NCBI GenBank assembly: GCA_963678675.1
Contig: OY783199.1
Coordinates: 6,579,501-6,643,500 of the forward strand
Direction: 5' to 3'
From: Xiphydria camelus
Lineage: Eukaryota; Arthropoda; Insecta; Hymenoptera; Xiphydriidae
DNA length: 64,000 nucleotides
The translations under genes and the position numbers were made by a program. The notes beneath the pieces are model-generated. The model was not told the DNA's origin, made no database searches, and saw nothing but the letters and a program-made list of their open reading frames with translations. Positions 54,369-64,000 of the stretch are shown one piece after another. Each line of letters starts with the position of its first letter. Within the stretch, counting starts at the first letter, position 1.

Positions 54369-54583
54369 GTGGGATAAACGCCTCGGTCAAAGGACAAGTT
54401 AAAGATCAATTATCTTGAAAACGATTGGAGATATCAAGAAAAAGTTTAAACAAAAGATGTTTATCTGTATTTTTGCTATACAAAGCTACTTTCGATTCAT
54501 CATATATCTCCACTGCATTTCGAGATAATTATATTCAAAGTTGAATGGAAAGTAGGACACTTGTCTCATTTTTACCGTATTTG
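54369..54583 (+). mobile_element. repeat family X, copy X2
   Basis: Matches X1 (GGGATAAACGCCTCGGTC, CAATTATCTTGAAAACGATT, GATGTTTATCTGTATTTTTG, ATATATCTCCACTGCATTTC). It lies 18 bp after D4; X1 is not next to a D element, so the two families are independent. Confidence 0.6.
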
Positions 54584-54623
54584 ATTCGATGTGTTATTAC
54601 TGTTATTAGGTTTTGTAAATCGT

Positions 54624-54795
54624 ACGTCGAGAATACAGTTTATTTGTAGTGAATAAATATTTGTTTAAATGACAAAATATTATGAATTAATAAACATTTT
54701 AACAGTTACCATATATTTTCTTGTCCCAATTAAATATTTATTTCGCCGTATTTAAAGTTACTTTTATCAACGATTAATAAACTGTCTTCTCGGCG
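54624..54795 (-). mobile_element. MITE family S, copy S3
   Basis: Begins CGTCGAGAATACAGTTTATT, contains CTTGTCCCAATTAAATATTT and ATTTCGCCGTATTTAAAG, ends AAACTGTCTTCTCGGCG. Shorter than S2; internal deletion. Confidence 0.65.
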
Positions 54796-56282
54796 TATCA
54801 TTTCATTTCACCATATAGGTATCTAAAGTGAAACAGTTCCAGTGAAAAGAAACATGGACGAGCCGCTTTCAATCCCAGCGAGTATAAAGAAATTAAAGCG
54901 TACAAAACGAAAATTCGTTCGACACGGCAGTTTTAACCGATCTCGCCAACCCCGCACCCCTTCCGCCGACGAGGAAATGAACTCGCGAGGAGCGGTGTCG
55001 GGGTGATGCTCTCTCTCCCTCTCTCTCTCTGTAGACCCGCGCGCGCGATGCGGTCGACACCCTCACCTTTGGCAACTAAATTTCCGCGAGGAGCCCTACG
55101 TGCGACAGGGGTGTGCGCTCGCGAGGGAGAAATAATTACGAGGCTAAGGGTCGTCGTCGACCGCGCGCGCGCGGCGCAGTGTTCGAGCCACCGCCGTTCT
55201 CTTTACCGATCGTCTAGACTAGGGTATAGAGTGACGCGGCTGCTTTTTATTCCCTCCTCCTTTCACGCCACGTATGTACGTACCCCGCCGTCGCCGGCCG
55301 ACCCGTCCTACCCTAACCCGACTCAAAACCGCGTCGCGACGAAAACGCGCGAATTTAATCCCCGCGCACGGGTTATTTTCGAAGATCAAAGCGGGGCGAC
55401 GGAACCGCGAGATTGATACCGCTGGGAAACGCCCGACGACGGCGTCCCGGTTGCGGCAACGGACGCGCGCCGCGGCCTCCCCCCGCGGTCGATCCAATAA
55501 ATAAAGCCGAGGAGCGCGCGACGGAGGCGAATTGTTTCTTCGCGCGCGCGCGCGCGCGGAGAGGCGCGGTCTCCTCGGGGAGTATTTATTTTTCGGTATC
55601 CCAAAGAAGGGGAGTGAGGGGGATGAGAGGGGGCCAGCTCGTTAACGCGTCCCGCATTTTCTGCACGCCGGGCCTCTCTTCGTCTTCCTTTTTTCACCCT
55701 CCACCTACTCCGCGCGCTTCCGCCCACCGTTCGCCTTCTTCGCGCGGCGCGCCACCGCCGCGTGCAGACAAATTGTGTGCCCGGGCTCTAAATCCCGTAC
55801 GAAGCGAGCCGTGCGCCGGGATCGATCTCCGCGCTGCTGGCTGGCTGCTGCACCGCGAGGAAAAAGAAACGTGCAGGGGCGGGTCGCACTACCGCGATAC
55901 GGGGGTATCGATCGAGCTTTGCCGTAATTGGAGCTAAATTTATTACGGTTACGTTGATTTATACGAGGCGAACGATATCCGCGCGTACAGGTAGGTACTA
56001 TTCGAGCGGAAGTGTCGCAGAGCCGGTCGTTGGAACGCTTCGAGAAATGTTGGATGGTCGGAGAAGAGGCGAGATTTGAGGAAAATGTGGCGGAGAGATA
56101 AGACGATCCTTTCTAAACGCGTCTTCGAGTCGCGCGTTTCCACCTACGCACACACGCGCGGGATGAATAACGTCCCGACGAACCAGTTAACACAAATCTG
56201 TCGCCCTCCCTCCCGCCGTTCGCTCGGCTGCTTTATTTTCCGCGAATTCGCGCGCGGATATATCGCGTCAACCTTCGGACTG
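54796..56282. other. strongly CpG-rich block
   Basis: GC dinucleotide runs near 55,540-55,558. Frames up to 174 codons (55,413-55,937) overlap frames of 113 and 137 codons on both strands; composition is Arg/Pro/Ala and no domain is seen. This is what stop-poor CpG-rich DNA gives, so no gene is called. Confidence 0.5.
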
Positions 56283-57859
56283 TACAGCGTGTCCCACAAT
56301 AACAGTAACGGCGGAAAGTATCAGATTCCTTAAACTAGGTGTATAAAGTGCAAGTTATAATGTCGAGAGGGCCATAGATAAGCAACGCTGAGATAAGAAT
56401 TTACCATAATAAATTAAACGTATTTTTGAATAATCCTAAGAGCACATTTATTCGATTAGAATGAATATCGATCGAATGTGTGTAAATATTATTGATTAAA
56501 TGTAACATTATTTGGATTAAATTGTTATCTATTCGAATTAAATAAATGTGCTCTGAAGACTATCCAAAAATAAGTTTATTTCGATCAAGCACATTTTTCT
56601 TCCCAGTGCACTGAAGGAGCTTTAAGATGGCCAATAGGATGACAGCTCCGCTGGCAAACGTTGTTGATCCATAAATATTTAAGCGTAAGCTAAAGCCGGC
56701 TACGGTTATAGAGGAGAGCGGTTCTAGTAGTAACAGCTGTAAGTAGTAACAGACGTTTTATAGGATGATGCCATTTTCCGCGATGCGTGAAATCGCGGTT
56801 TTTGGACAAGCTAAGCATCGCTGAAGCCGTCGCAATCAACCAGTCAACTGGGCCTCTTCACCGCAGAGTGTGTGACGTGAAATTCTGACACGTAAGTTTG
56901 AATTTTCATTTTCATATAATTTTGGTCTGTACATTTTATTATCGTGCCTTATGTAACTACGTAACACTAGATATGTGAGTCTTCCACGGTCACAAGCATG
57001 TTTTATTAATAATATATGAACCTACTATATTTCAATTCATAGTGAAAATAATCATGTAAAGTAACAATATTTTGAGGCAAGTTATAACACCTTACAACTT
57101 ACCCCCACGTTACCAAACGAAAAATGAAACGTTGAATAACTTACGGGGTATCCAAATTTTATCATAGGTATATTATTATATATTAGAATGAGGATCTATA
57201 CGAAACCTTTGACGCATGTATTTAGGTAATTAAGAAAAACTAATATTTAATCGAGAATGTAGATGGAAGAAATGAAGTTGATCCAGTATTAAAAATTGTT
57301 AAGTCTTAAGATTTATAAGCCTTTTATTATAGTATATTTATGCTCAAAAACTACAACAATTCATTTCCGTTACTCGCCCCATGCCTGTTACCACTAGCAA
57401 GACCCGATTTTGTTCACTAAAAGTGGATTTATTTCGAATTTATTGATTGAACTTACTACTTTAATATTAGGAGTGGTCGGTGAATAAATAAGCTAAATGG
57501 TAAAACATTTTCCATTTTTGTCATTACACCCGTTATAAGCAATGTGAAATGAAAATAATGAATAATAATATGAACATTTTACACAACTACTCCCGCTCTC
57601 CCCTACTCGCAGAAGAAATCTCTAACGCCGAACTGCTGTTAGTCGATTGAGATATCATCTATGAGTGTGATATCGTAGCAACCCTTGGACGATGCCGCTT
57701 ATGCTTACTTAAGAACTGCTGTCCCATTGATCATCTTAAAACCCTTTTAGTTCCTTAAATTTTGCCCCGCTCGACATTATAACTTGCACTTTATACACCT
57801 AATTTTTAACAAGGGATCTCCCATTTACCGTTGACATGGTCATTGTGGGACATGCTGTA
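56283..57859. mobile_element. 1.58-kb TIR element W carrying C2
   Basis: Left end TACAGCGTGTCCCACAATAA, inverted right end TACAGCATGTCCCACAATGA. Both arms continue through a block around AGGTGTATAAAGTGCAAGTT and TATAATGTCGAG, and diverged similarity extends further inward, so the arms total roughly 180 bp. The interior is AT-rich with no transposase frame, so it is a non-autonomous or decayed element. It is inserted in CpG-rich sequence. Class unknown; GTAC at both junctions may be the target. Confidence 0.75.
56386..56608 (+). mobile_element. MITE family C, copy C2, inside the W left arm
   Basis: Collinear with C1: ATTAAACGTATTTTTGAATA, CCTAAGAGCACATTTATTCG, AATAAATGTGCTCTGAAGAC, TTTATTTCGATCAAGCACAT, TTTTTCTTCCCAGTG. 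The left end is degraded (CGCTGAGATAAGAATTT). It splits the left terminal repeat of W. Confidence 0.75.
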
Positions 57860-58521
57860 CACCGTTTTCCATCTCGTCGTCTTCCCTTTTGTCGCGCGCG
57901 GCGTGCCGCTTAATTTTAGCGAGACGACGAATGGCGGCCTGTGATCTCGCGGGGCATATATTCTCGAGCCGGGGGAACGCGTCGACTGCACGCCGGTGAA
58001 CCGCGACGCCACGCGTCTCCACCGGAATCACTCGGCACGTCGTTGGGATGCCTGCGAGACGCGCCCGAATTCGTTTCGTTTCGCTCTCCTTCGTATATAT
58101 ACGTATATCTTGCGTCTCCCTTTCTCTCTTCGTTCTCCTCGTCCCTCTCGCGCGCAACGCGTTCTTATTCGTCTCCGCGTCGGATGTCGGGACCGGGGAG
58201 GGCGGGAGGGGCTCGAGCCGCGAGATGAGAAATTGTCTGCTCCTTCCGGCAACCACCGAATCTCAAGATCGTCGGAGATTGAAACGATTCCAACTTTCCG
58301 CGTTGGGTAAATAAGATGAATATGCGGGGAAAAGTAGGTATGGATGTACGGGGGATGTGTTCGCGCGTTATACGGGGGTGCGCGATCTGTTTTGGATAAT
58401 TGTGCCTGGCGAGGATTTGTGGACGTTGATCGATGGGATAAAATTTGAGGCATAATAAATAACGGGTTTGTAATAATTGCAGAATTGTCGTACATCGAAT
58501 GTGTTACAGATACACCGAGAG
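57860..58521. other. CpG-rich unique sequence
   Basis: Right flank of W, similar in composition to the left flank. Frames up to 155 codons on overlapping strands, no domain. Confidence 0.45.
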
Positions 58522-58757
58522 CCCAGACGGAAAAGTTCTATATATTTTTTATTTAGTCCTTATGTGAATTTGGTCATATAAGGATTATATATGATTTCTA
58601 TGTTAACCATGTAAGGGCAATATATAAATTATTGAACGTTTGTAGAATCCATATACAGTAGTTTGTACACAGTTAATACAGAAATCATATATGATCCACA
58701 TGTGACCAAATTCACGTATGAATTATGTACAAAATATGTAGAACTTTTCCACCTGGG
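58522..58757 (+). mobile_element. MITE family E, copy E4
   Basis: Best preserved E copy, 236 bp. Ends CCCAGACGGAAAAGTTCTAT and the inverse CCCAGGTGGAAAAGTTCTAC. Interior palindromic: AATTTGGTCATATAAGGA and ATATATGATTTCTATGTTAA mirrored by ATACAGAAATCATATATGAT and GACCAAATTCACGTATG. No coding capacity. Confidence 0.85.
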
Positions 58758-59096
58758 AGAAATAATAATAGTTAGTGCCAATAGAATATTTCTGAAACCA
58801 AGAATATGATTATCTCAAAAATTGTTTGGAATACAGATTCTCGGTTGAGGAGTATATGGACCGCGTTATGCAAAAGCGGATTAAGCGTCATTGTATTCCA
58901 TAACGCTTCATAACCATAATTCAAGAATACTTTATAGTCGGATAAGAAATTCTTCCTGTGCGAAAAAAACAATTGCGTGAGCCTATCGAATATTTCCTTG
59001 TGCGAAGAGAATCATATGGCTTGATCTTGCAATAATGTTATGTTTTTAATTGATGAAAATATTTTTTGCCACTAGCAATTATTTCTTTTAGTATAT
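58758..59096 (-). mobile_element. MITE family J, copy J4
   Basis: Reverse J directly after E4 and 3 bp before A9: AGATTCTCGGTTGAGGA, AAGAAATTCTTCCTGTGCGA, TGAGCCTATCGAATATTTCC, CTAGCAATTATTTCTTTTAG. It contains a 58-bp hairpin insert at 58,855. Confidence 0.65.
58855..58912. repeat. 58-bp micro-foldback in J4
   Basis: Begins TATGGACCGCGTTATG and ends CATAACGCTTCATA, inverted to each other. It is absent from J2 and J3 at this point, which supports insertion. No internal content to speak of. Confidence 0.6.
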
Positions 59097-59099
59097 ACC

Positions 59100-59320
59100 T
59101 ACTGGAAAAAAATTATTAGGTTGAAATGGCAAAACGCATCTAGTTAAACGCGTTTAGTTATTCTAATCAAAATACTGGTTGATTGAACCAATATTCATTT
59201 ATGCTAACCAGAAAGTAGTCAGTCAAACCAATCAGATGGAGGATCCATATTTACTTAACAGTTTGGTCATTATCTCCAAGATTTTTAGTTAAACTGACTA
59301 AATTTTTTTTCTTAATACAG
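59100..59320 (+). mobile_element. MITE family A, copy A9
   Basis: A 221-bp short-form copy like A8: TACTGGAAAAAAATTATTAG, AATGGCAAAACGCATCTAG, TTCTAATCAAAATACTGG, GGAGGATCCATATTTAC, TTTAGTTAAACTGACTAAAT. Both ends are worn. Confidence 0.75.
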
Positions 59321-60099
59321 GAGTAAGGAGACATTCATATATTTCGTTATGTTATCGAGGGCCGAAGAAAGGAGAAGAAAGGAGGACGCAGCAGAATGTA
59401 ACGTCGAGTGTTAAGCATAAATAGGAAACACGTGATGAAGAGGGGTAAAGAAATCCTATAAATTTGCGTGACGTAATATGTAAATGGCCTCTAAACAAGT
59501 ATACGTATTAATATAAAATACTTCCATCCCCTATGTGTTCTTGCGATAGTAAAATTGAGGAACACGTAGAAAATTGCAGGAAATATACAATCATTCGGTG
59601 GAAACATAATCAACCAATCGCGAGATTAACCGTCTCGATTCTACAGTTCGATTTCCCGGGGACCGTGAATCGTTCGCTCTTTGGAAGAAAGGTTTCCAAT
59701 CGGGTTACCGCGGATCATCGCCGTCGGTCGGTGTATAGAAACGGAACAAACAAACAGGCGCCTGCAGTGGTTTCGCATGCCCAGTGAGGCACCACTCGGC
59801 GTACCGAGTAATGCACCACACAGAAGTGTTTACGATACGCTCGGACGGCTGCGTGAGGATCGTATCCTGAATTCAGGAAATCCAGGTAAATCAATTCCAG
59901 GGATGTTCTATCTCGAGTCTGGACATTCTTGCACAGGGGACGGTACGATACCGATGTACCTACATTTGGCATGCGTAATACTTGTATTTATATAAATAAT
60001 CGGCTTTAGATTTTGGAATTAATTGCCATTGGATCGCATCCGAGTACTCGATGTGCGAAGCATCCAAACGAGCTTTTATCTTTCCTTCGTCGACTCGTA
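59321..60099. other. unique sequence
   Basis: Frames of 84 and 104 codons at 59,533-59,995 overlap in different phases and have no domain. No gene supported. Confidence 0.45.
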
Positions 60100-60570
60100 A
60101 ACTGAGAGAAAAAATAATATATTCAATTAAATCGGCGTTTACGGGTGAGGGAATGCACTATTATTACTTAGTTACTTCAACTGATAAATTTGGTTATAAC
60201 AATTAACAGCTATTCGAGTCAATTGCACCCAGGAAAAAAGTCTAGTTAAATGCGAACCTGATAGAAGAATTTATTTGAGATAAATAGGAATTTATTTATA
60301 TCGAACACAACAATTTATTTCAATTAAATAAATGTTTGAATATCTTTTTAATCTAGTACGAAATTGGTAGAACACATTTATGGTATTCAAAAAGACTGTT
60401 GTGTGTTCGACGTGAATACATTTCTATTCATCTCAAATAAATTTTTCTATCGGGTTCTCGTATTCAACTAGACCTTTCCCCTGAGTGTGCTAGCCAAGTA
60501 ATTACATAATCTGCGTTTCGCATTCGTATAACTGTCGACTTAGTCATATCTACTATACTTTTTCTCGGCG
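60100..60570 (-). mobile_element. MITE family B, copy B4, split by AB
   Basis: Left piece 60,100-60,225 (ACTGAGAGAAAAAATAATAT, AATCGGCGTTTACGGGTGAG, TAACAATTAACAGCTATTCG) and right piece 60,488-60,570 (TAATCTGCGTTTCGCATTC, CTTTTTCTCGGCG) are reverse-orientation B. AB sits between them. Confidence 0.75.
60226..60487. mobile_element. 262-bp TIR element AB inside B4
   Basis: Left CACCCAGGAAAAAAGTCTAG, inverted right CACTCAGGGGAAAGGTCTAG; the arms continue about 60 bp through a GATAGAA(G/A)AATTTATTTGAG block. Each side shows TG. Inner palindromic ACACAACAATTTATTT and its relatives. Non-coding. Confidence 0.8.
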
Positions 60571-61220
60571 TAACATCGCAACGAAATCTTTCAAAACAAC
60601 CGCGCGAGCGGTGCATTAGCTAATCCTTTCGCGAACGGGGACTAACGCGACCACGCGCGCGATCCCTACATCCCCCGGCGCTTTTAATGGTCCCACGCGA
60701 AGGCGAGAGAAAGGTTAGTCCGGCGGAATGAAGCTTTTATTCGAGGTCTAATGAAACATTGGCCGTCGACACGAGATCGTAAAGATCTCTTTTTCCCAAC
60801 GCGCAAACTTTCCCCGCGCCACACCGGTTCTGCGGTGGTCCACCGCGTGCGGGACGCTGGGGAGCGCCGCGCTCTATATTTCAACCCCGGTATACCTTCT
60901 CGAAGTCTGGAAAGACGTATAGTGGTTTGCGAGCTAAGTCTGATCTACCGCCCTCGTTATTTCGTCCAAACTGTGGTTTGCGTTCCGCGCGGGGCATTCC
61001 GCAGTCTCGCCTATGGCTGTTTTGCCTTGAAAGGAATCAGTGACTATTTTCCGTCCATCGTTCGCCTGATGCAGTTCGTTTGATGCATCGACATGCGTGC
61101 ACATGAGTACCTGTATGCTTTCCTTTGAAGTCGACGGGTAAAGCGCGTATCGCGCGGCGCATGTCACGTGACCTTATCGGAATTAGATCGGAATTAGAAT
61201 CGGAGTTAGAAATTTTGCAA
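60571..61220. other. unique sequence, CpG-rich
   Basis: The 110-codon plus frame at 60,751-61,083 has no domain. No gene supported. Confidence 0.45.
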
Positions 61221-61406
61221 TGAAATCGGTCTACTCGTTTTTGTATATTAAAGTTAACTACTTCTTTGGATTTAATGTTCTTCGTATTAATTTCAATTTT
61301 TGTGTTAATTTTGACGCAAAAAATGTTGGATTAACATAAAGAATCGGTTGATTTTAGCATACAAAAATGGATGGACCGTGCCTAATACGAGTTTTCCACC
61401 TGTGTA
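61221..61406 (+). mobile_element. MITE family Q, copy Q2
   Basis: AATCGGTCTACTCGTTTTTG and TATATTAAAGTTAACTACTT at the left are inverted at the right around TAGCATACAAAAATGGATGG; it ends TTTTCCACCTGTGTA. Matches Q1 in layout. Confidence 0.6.
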
Positions 61407-61518
61407 AACATATACATGTGTGCATACGTATTTGCATATGTGTGGAAAGTATAATGCATGCTAGCTGTTTTATAATATTTATATTTGTACGATTTTTTAA
61501 TGTTTTTAAATCTCCATT

Positions 61519-61735
61519 TAACTACTCAGCCTGTAAACCCCTCTATTGAACCTGAGGGTGAAGTGGAAATAACAGACCATTTTTAGGCTCAGTGGAGGAC
61601 TTAGGTTCCCAAATTAAAATGTTAAACCTACTATTTTAGGTTTATAGTAGGTTTATTGAAGCCGTCTAAAAAGTGGCCTGTTATTGGCCATTTCACCCGA
61701 TTTTAGATTCAAAAGAGGGGCTTAGCTTGAGTAGG
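61519..61735. mobile_element. foldback AE
   Basis: Imperfect arms of about 70 bp: left ACTACTCAGCCTG, ACCCCTCTATTGAACC, GAGGGTGAAGTGG, AATAACAGACCATTTTTAGG; inverted right CCTACTCAAGC, GCCCCTCTTTTGAATC, CGGGTGAAATGG, AATAACAGGCCACTTTTTAG. Centre rich in TAGGTTTA. Single copy here. Confidence 0.7.
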
Positions 61736-61835
61736 CCAATGGTAGGCCGAATAGAACATTAAAAGCAATAGAATAAGACTACATTTTTCGACTCAGAACG
61801 ATTCATATTCAAATAAATGATCAAATGATAATATG

Positions 61836-61949
61836 GGGTTCCTTCCTGAACCTATATGCATGGTGTCATTTAGTCTTACGCCATTGTTATCTAACGCCAA
61901 AAGTGGTTTATATAGGTAGGACCATACAGCAGAATTTTGTACAGTGTAT
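61836..61949 (+). mobile_element. MITE family O, copy O3
   Basis: Right part of O: CATTTAGTCTTACGCCATTG, TTATCTAACGCCAAAAGTGG, TTTATATAGGTAGGACCATA, TTTTGTACAGTGTAT. It runs straight into E5. Confidence 0.6.
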
Positions 61950-62450
61950 ATGATCCATATGAGGATTCGGTCATATACCTATGTATTACATATATATGAT
62001 TTTTATATTAACCATATACGAGTTATATATGGATTATACAAACACTCAAAAATCCAAATGCAGTCCTTATATGGTTAATATAGAAATCGTAGAATATATA
62101 ATTCATATTTTACCGAATCCACATATGGACCACATACAAATTTGTAAGGGAGGTATGCGTTCATAAAAGCACCTGTTATCGGATGGTGTTATCTTTATTG
62201 AATTCTTAATCATAAAAACCTTAACGCGCTTCCGCTTCACATCCTTTCCGCACCCTCGCCCTCACAAGACTCCTCTTTTCCAAAAAGTCCGCTCTGTTTC
62301 TTCCCCTATTTTCCCTTTCCACTCATCCCTTCGCAGGTCACTTCTACCCTTCCCTGCATCAGCCCACACAATTGCTCGCACACAAATACTCACACCCCTT
62401 CTTACTTACATGCTCTTATCTTACAAACTATATAGAGCTTTTTCGTCTGG
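61950..62450 (+). mobile_element. MITE family E, copy E5, with a 281-bp insertion
   Basis: Family E from GATCCATATGAGGATTCGGT through ATATATGATTTTTATATTAA to GGACCACATACAAA at 62,140, resuming at TACAAACTATATAGAGCTTT (62,422) and TTTTCGTCTGG. The left terminus is missing where O3 ends. Confidence 0.7.
62141..62421. mobile_element. unclassified 281-bp insertion with TACAAA duplication
   Basis: Splits E5. TACAAA occurs at 62,135-62,140 and again at 62,422-62,427, consistent with a 6-bp target duplication; E2 has the sequence only once. The insert is pyrimidine-rich on the plus strand, lacks inverted ends and has AATAAA on the minus strand near one edge. It could be a truncated retroelement end. 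Not recognised. Confidence 0.5.
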
Positions 62451-64000
62451 ACGAGATATGCATGTTCGTGCGAAATAATGCAGTGCGTTTATGCGCCTCT
62501 AAAAGTAGCGCATGCGATAATCGCCGCGCAAAATGAACGCGAAATAATTGTCTTCGCCTCCGACGATGCACACAACCCTCGCGGTGCAACCCACCTCCGT
62601 GTAACGCAACGACGCACCCCGCGCGAGGCCGCCGACCCCCGTCGCCCTGCGCGACTACCCCCGCGGCTACTTTCTTGCGGGTTTCGCACCATTACTCCAG
62701 CGGGCTCCGGTGACAGCCGATAATTGGACGTGTCCTTTGGTCCTTCCCTCCCGGGCCGTCCGCCACGCGCGGCCTCGCCTCGCCTCCTCCCGGCGCGCTT
62801 CCACCGCGCGCGTCCCACCTTGATGGATGTTGCCCCGCGCGCGGGGAAAAGGCACGCGTCCCTCGCGCGCGGGGTCCGGCCGATTAATCCAATATACTCT
62901 TTGGGCTCTCGCGCGTTCGCTTCTCGGCCTTTCGAAGATTAAAGATAAGCTTAGCGGGGCGAGAGATTAAGCTCGGCGACCGAAGGTCAAAGGGGCGAAG
63001 GAAGGGACGAGTAGCGCGGTAACGAGAATTTCCCGGTAATCTCTCTCTCTCTCTCTCTCTCTCTTTAGCGGCCCGGAGATCGAGTCGCGCAGCGGAGCAC
63101 GAGGCAAAGGGCGAATGGGTATACGGATTCTCGGATTTGGCTCGCGCCCGAAGAAAAGGTGCCGGGCGCCGCTTCGATCAGCGGCGACAGCGCCATTGTC
63201 GCCGTGGATTTCCAATTAAAGCCGGGGTTAGAGCTACGGCGTCGCGAGAGCTGCACCCTCTCCCCCGCCGTCGATGTCCGCTTCCGCCCACCCCTCCAAG
63301 CGCCTCGTCGCGCGACGCATTCGACATTGCGTCGCCTCCGCGCGGACCACCGCGGGGCAGCGCGGCGTTATTTTGTTTTATAATTGAATCCGGTTGTCGC
63401 CGCTGATAGGCGACCGATTGCTTCCGTTTGGCAAACACTAACTTTTAATTATTTTCGCGGCCGGGGAAATTGATTCGGCTAAACAGACCGTGACAATGAG
63501 ATAAACGCGCGGAACGGGTATAGAGGGGCGGAGGGGTGGAGAGGCCGCGAGAGAGGGCCGTTTAAAATCTAACCGCGCAAACATCAGCGGCCGGTGATTG
63601 CTTCGTTTTGTGGAAATACCCCGAGTATGCGCGCGGAAGAGGGGAACGGCGGGAGGGTAGGGGGAGGACGACGGCGCGCGGCGGGTTTTGTGAACGCCGG
63701 CGGGAGAGGGCGCTCTCCGCGGAATTTTGCATCTGAAACGAAAAATCGGGCAGAAAGCTGCGTCGCGGGACGCGCGCTGAATTAATGCGCCCCCGTGGGA
63801 CTCGGCTTTTGCGCAAATATTGAAAGTGCAAATTTGGAAAGAAGTTGCGCTTTTAACGTGGCTGGCCGGGGATGGGGGGGGGGGGGGGGGGGTGGACTAC
63901 ATTTGGAGAACTGCGGCGGCTCGTTCGAGGATCGTTTGTCCGGTGTGGAAAAAAAAAATGTCGGTATTTAGGATGGGGCGGACGATGCGAGTGCACGGAA
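62451..64000. other. CpG-rich unique block to the window end
   Basis: Contains a CT run (63,041-63,064), a 19-G homopolymer (63,874-63,892), and a U2-like 16-mer (62,917). Frames of up to 109 codons overlap on both strands without domains. No gene supported; it could hold an untranslated or first exon of something beyond the window. Confidence 0.45.
62917..62944 (+). ncRNA. short match to the 5' end of U2 snRNA
   Basis: TCGCTTCTCGGCCTTT at 62,917-62,932 equals positions 2-17 of the conserved U2 snRNA 5' end, and AAGATTAAAG shortly after resembles the next U2 block with a small deletion. Nothing downstream resembles the branch-point or Sm regions, so this is not a functional U2 gene. It may be a tiny pseudogene fragment or chance. 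Confidence 0.25.

Noticed and set aside
55413..55937. 174-codon open frame
   Set aside because: Same situation: overlapping frames of similar size on both strands in stop-poor GC-rich DNA, and no recognisable motif.
1..64000. tRNA, rRNA and CRISPR signals
   Set aside because: No A-box/B-box pair, rRNA block or spaced identical repeats were found by eye; the repeats present are dispersed transposons.

Overview
The window looks like non-coding nuclear DNA from an insect, most likely a hymenopteran and plausibly an ant; the assignment is an inference. There is no long open reading frame. CpG is not depleted in the GC-rich stretches. There are many short AT-rich inverted-repeat transposons flanked by TA, and one broken animal-type mariner transposase. 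No bacterial or viral gene, rRNA, convincing tRNA or CRISPR array is visible. All family letters below are my own working labels, comparisons were made by eye, and no database was searched.

Layout: GC- and CpG-rich unique blocks (for example about 4.1-5.6, 6.7-7.3, 8.8-9.6, 11.2-11.9, 16.5-17.7, 25.8-26.8, 33.4-34.3, 42.8-43.7, 44.6-45.3, 47.2-48.6, 50.0-51.4, 53.1-54.1, 54.8-56.3 and 62.5-64.0 kb) alternate with AT-rich blocks packed with small inverted-repeat elements. I recognise about 30 repeat families, most with two to nine copies here. Many families with unrelated interiors (A, B, C, F, H, I, J, L, S and a 63-bp micro-element) end in the same motif, CAC(N)GAGAAA, next to a TA dinucleotide, as expected if one Tc1/mariner-like transposase moved them all. 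Other families have different ends: D, E, K, N (TTA target), O, Q, R, V, W, X and long near-perfect hairpins.

Nesting is heavy. Examples are H1 containing A2 containing H2 (15.0-16.5 kb); G2 containing A5 and a 63-bp element (34.3-35.1 kb); AG containing A1 (5.6-6.3 kb); AA1 containing L2 (32.9-33.4 kb); A6 containing Z (40.1-40.6 kb); D3 containing the mariner remnant (41.1-41.6 kb); J3 containing AC (49.3-49.8 kb); W containing C2 (56.3-57.9 kb); and B4 containing AB (60.1-60.6 kb). A composite order Y-F-G occurs twice in opposite orientation.

Genes: the only protein-coding traces I can support are the C-terminal end of a mariner transposase (about 41.2-41.35 kb, with an in-frame stop and an apparent frameshift) and a candidate minus-strand exon or exon pair at 35,557-35,771. 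The latter has good splice sites, a branch-point-like motif and matching phase, but I do not recognise the protein. The rest is best read as intergenic or intronic sequence shaped by miniature transposons.
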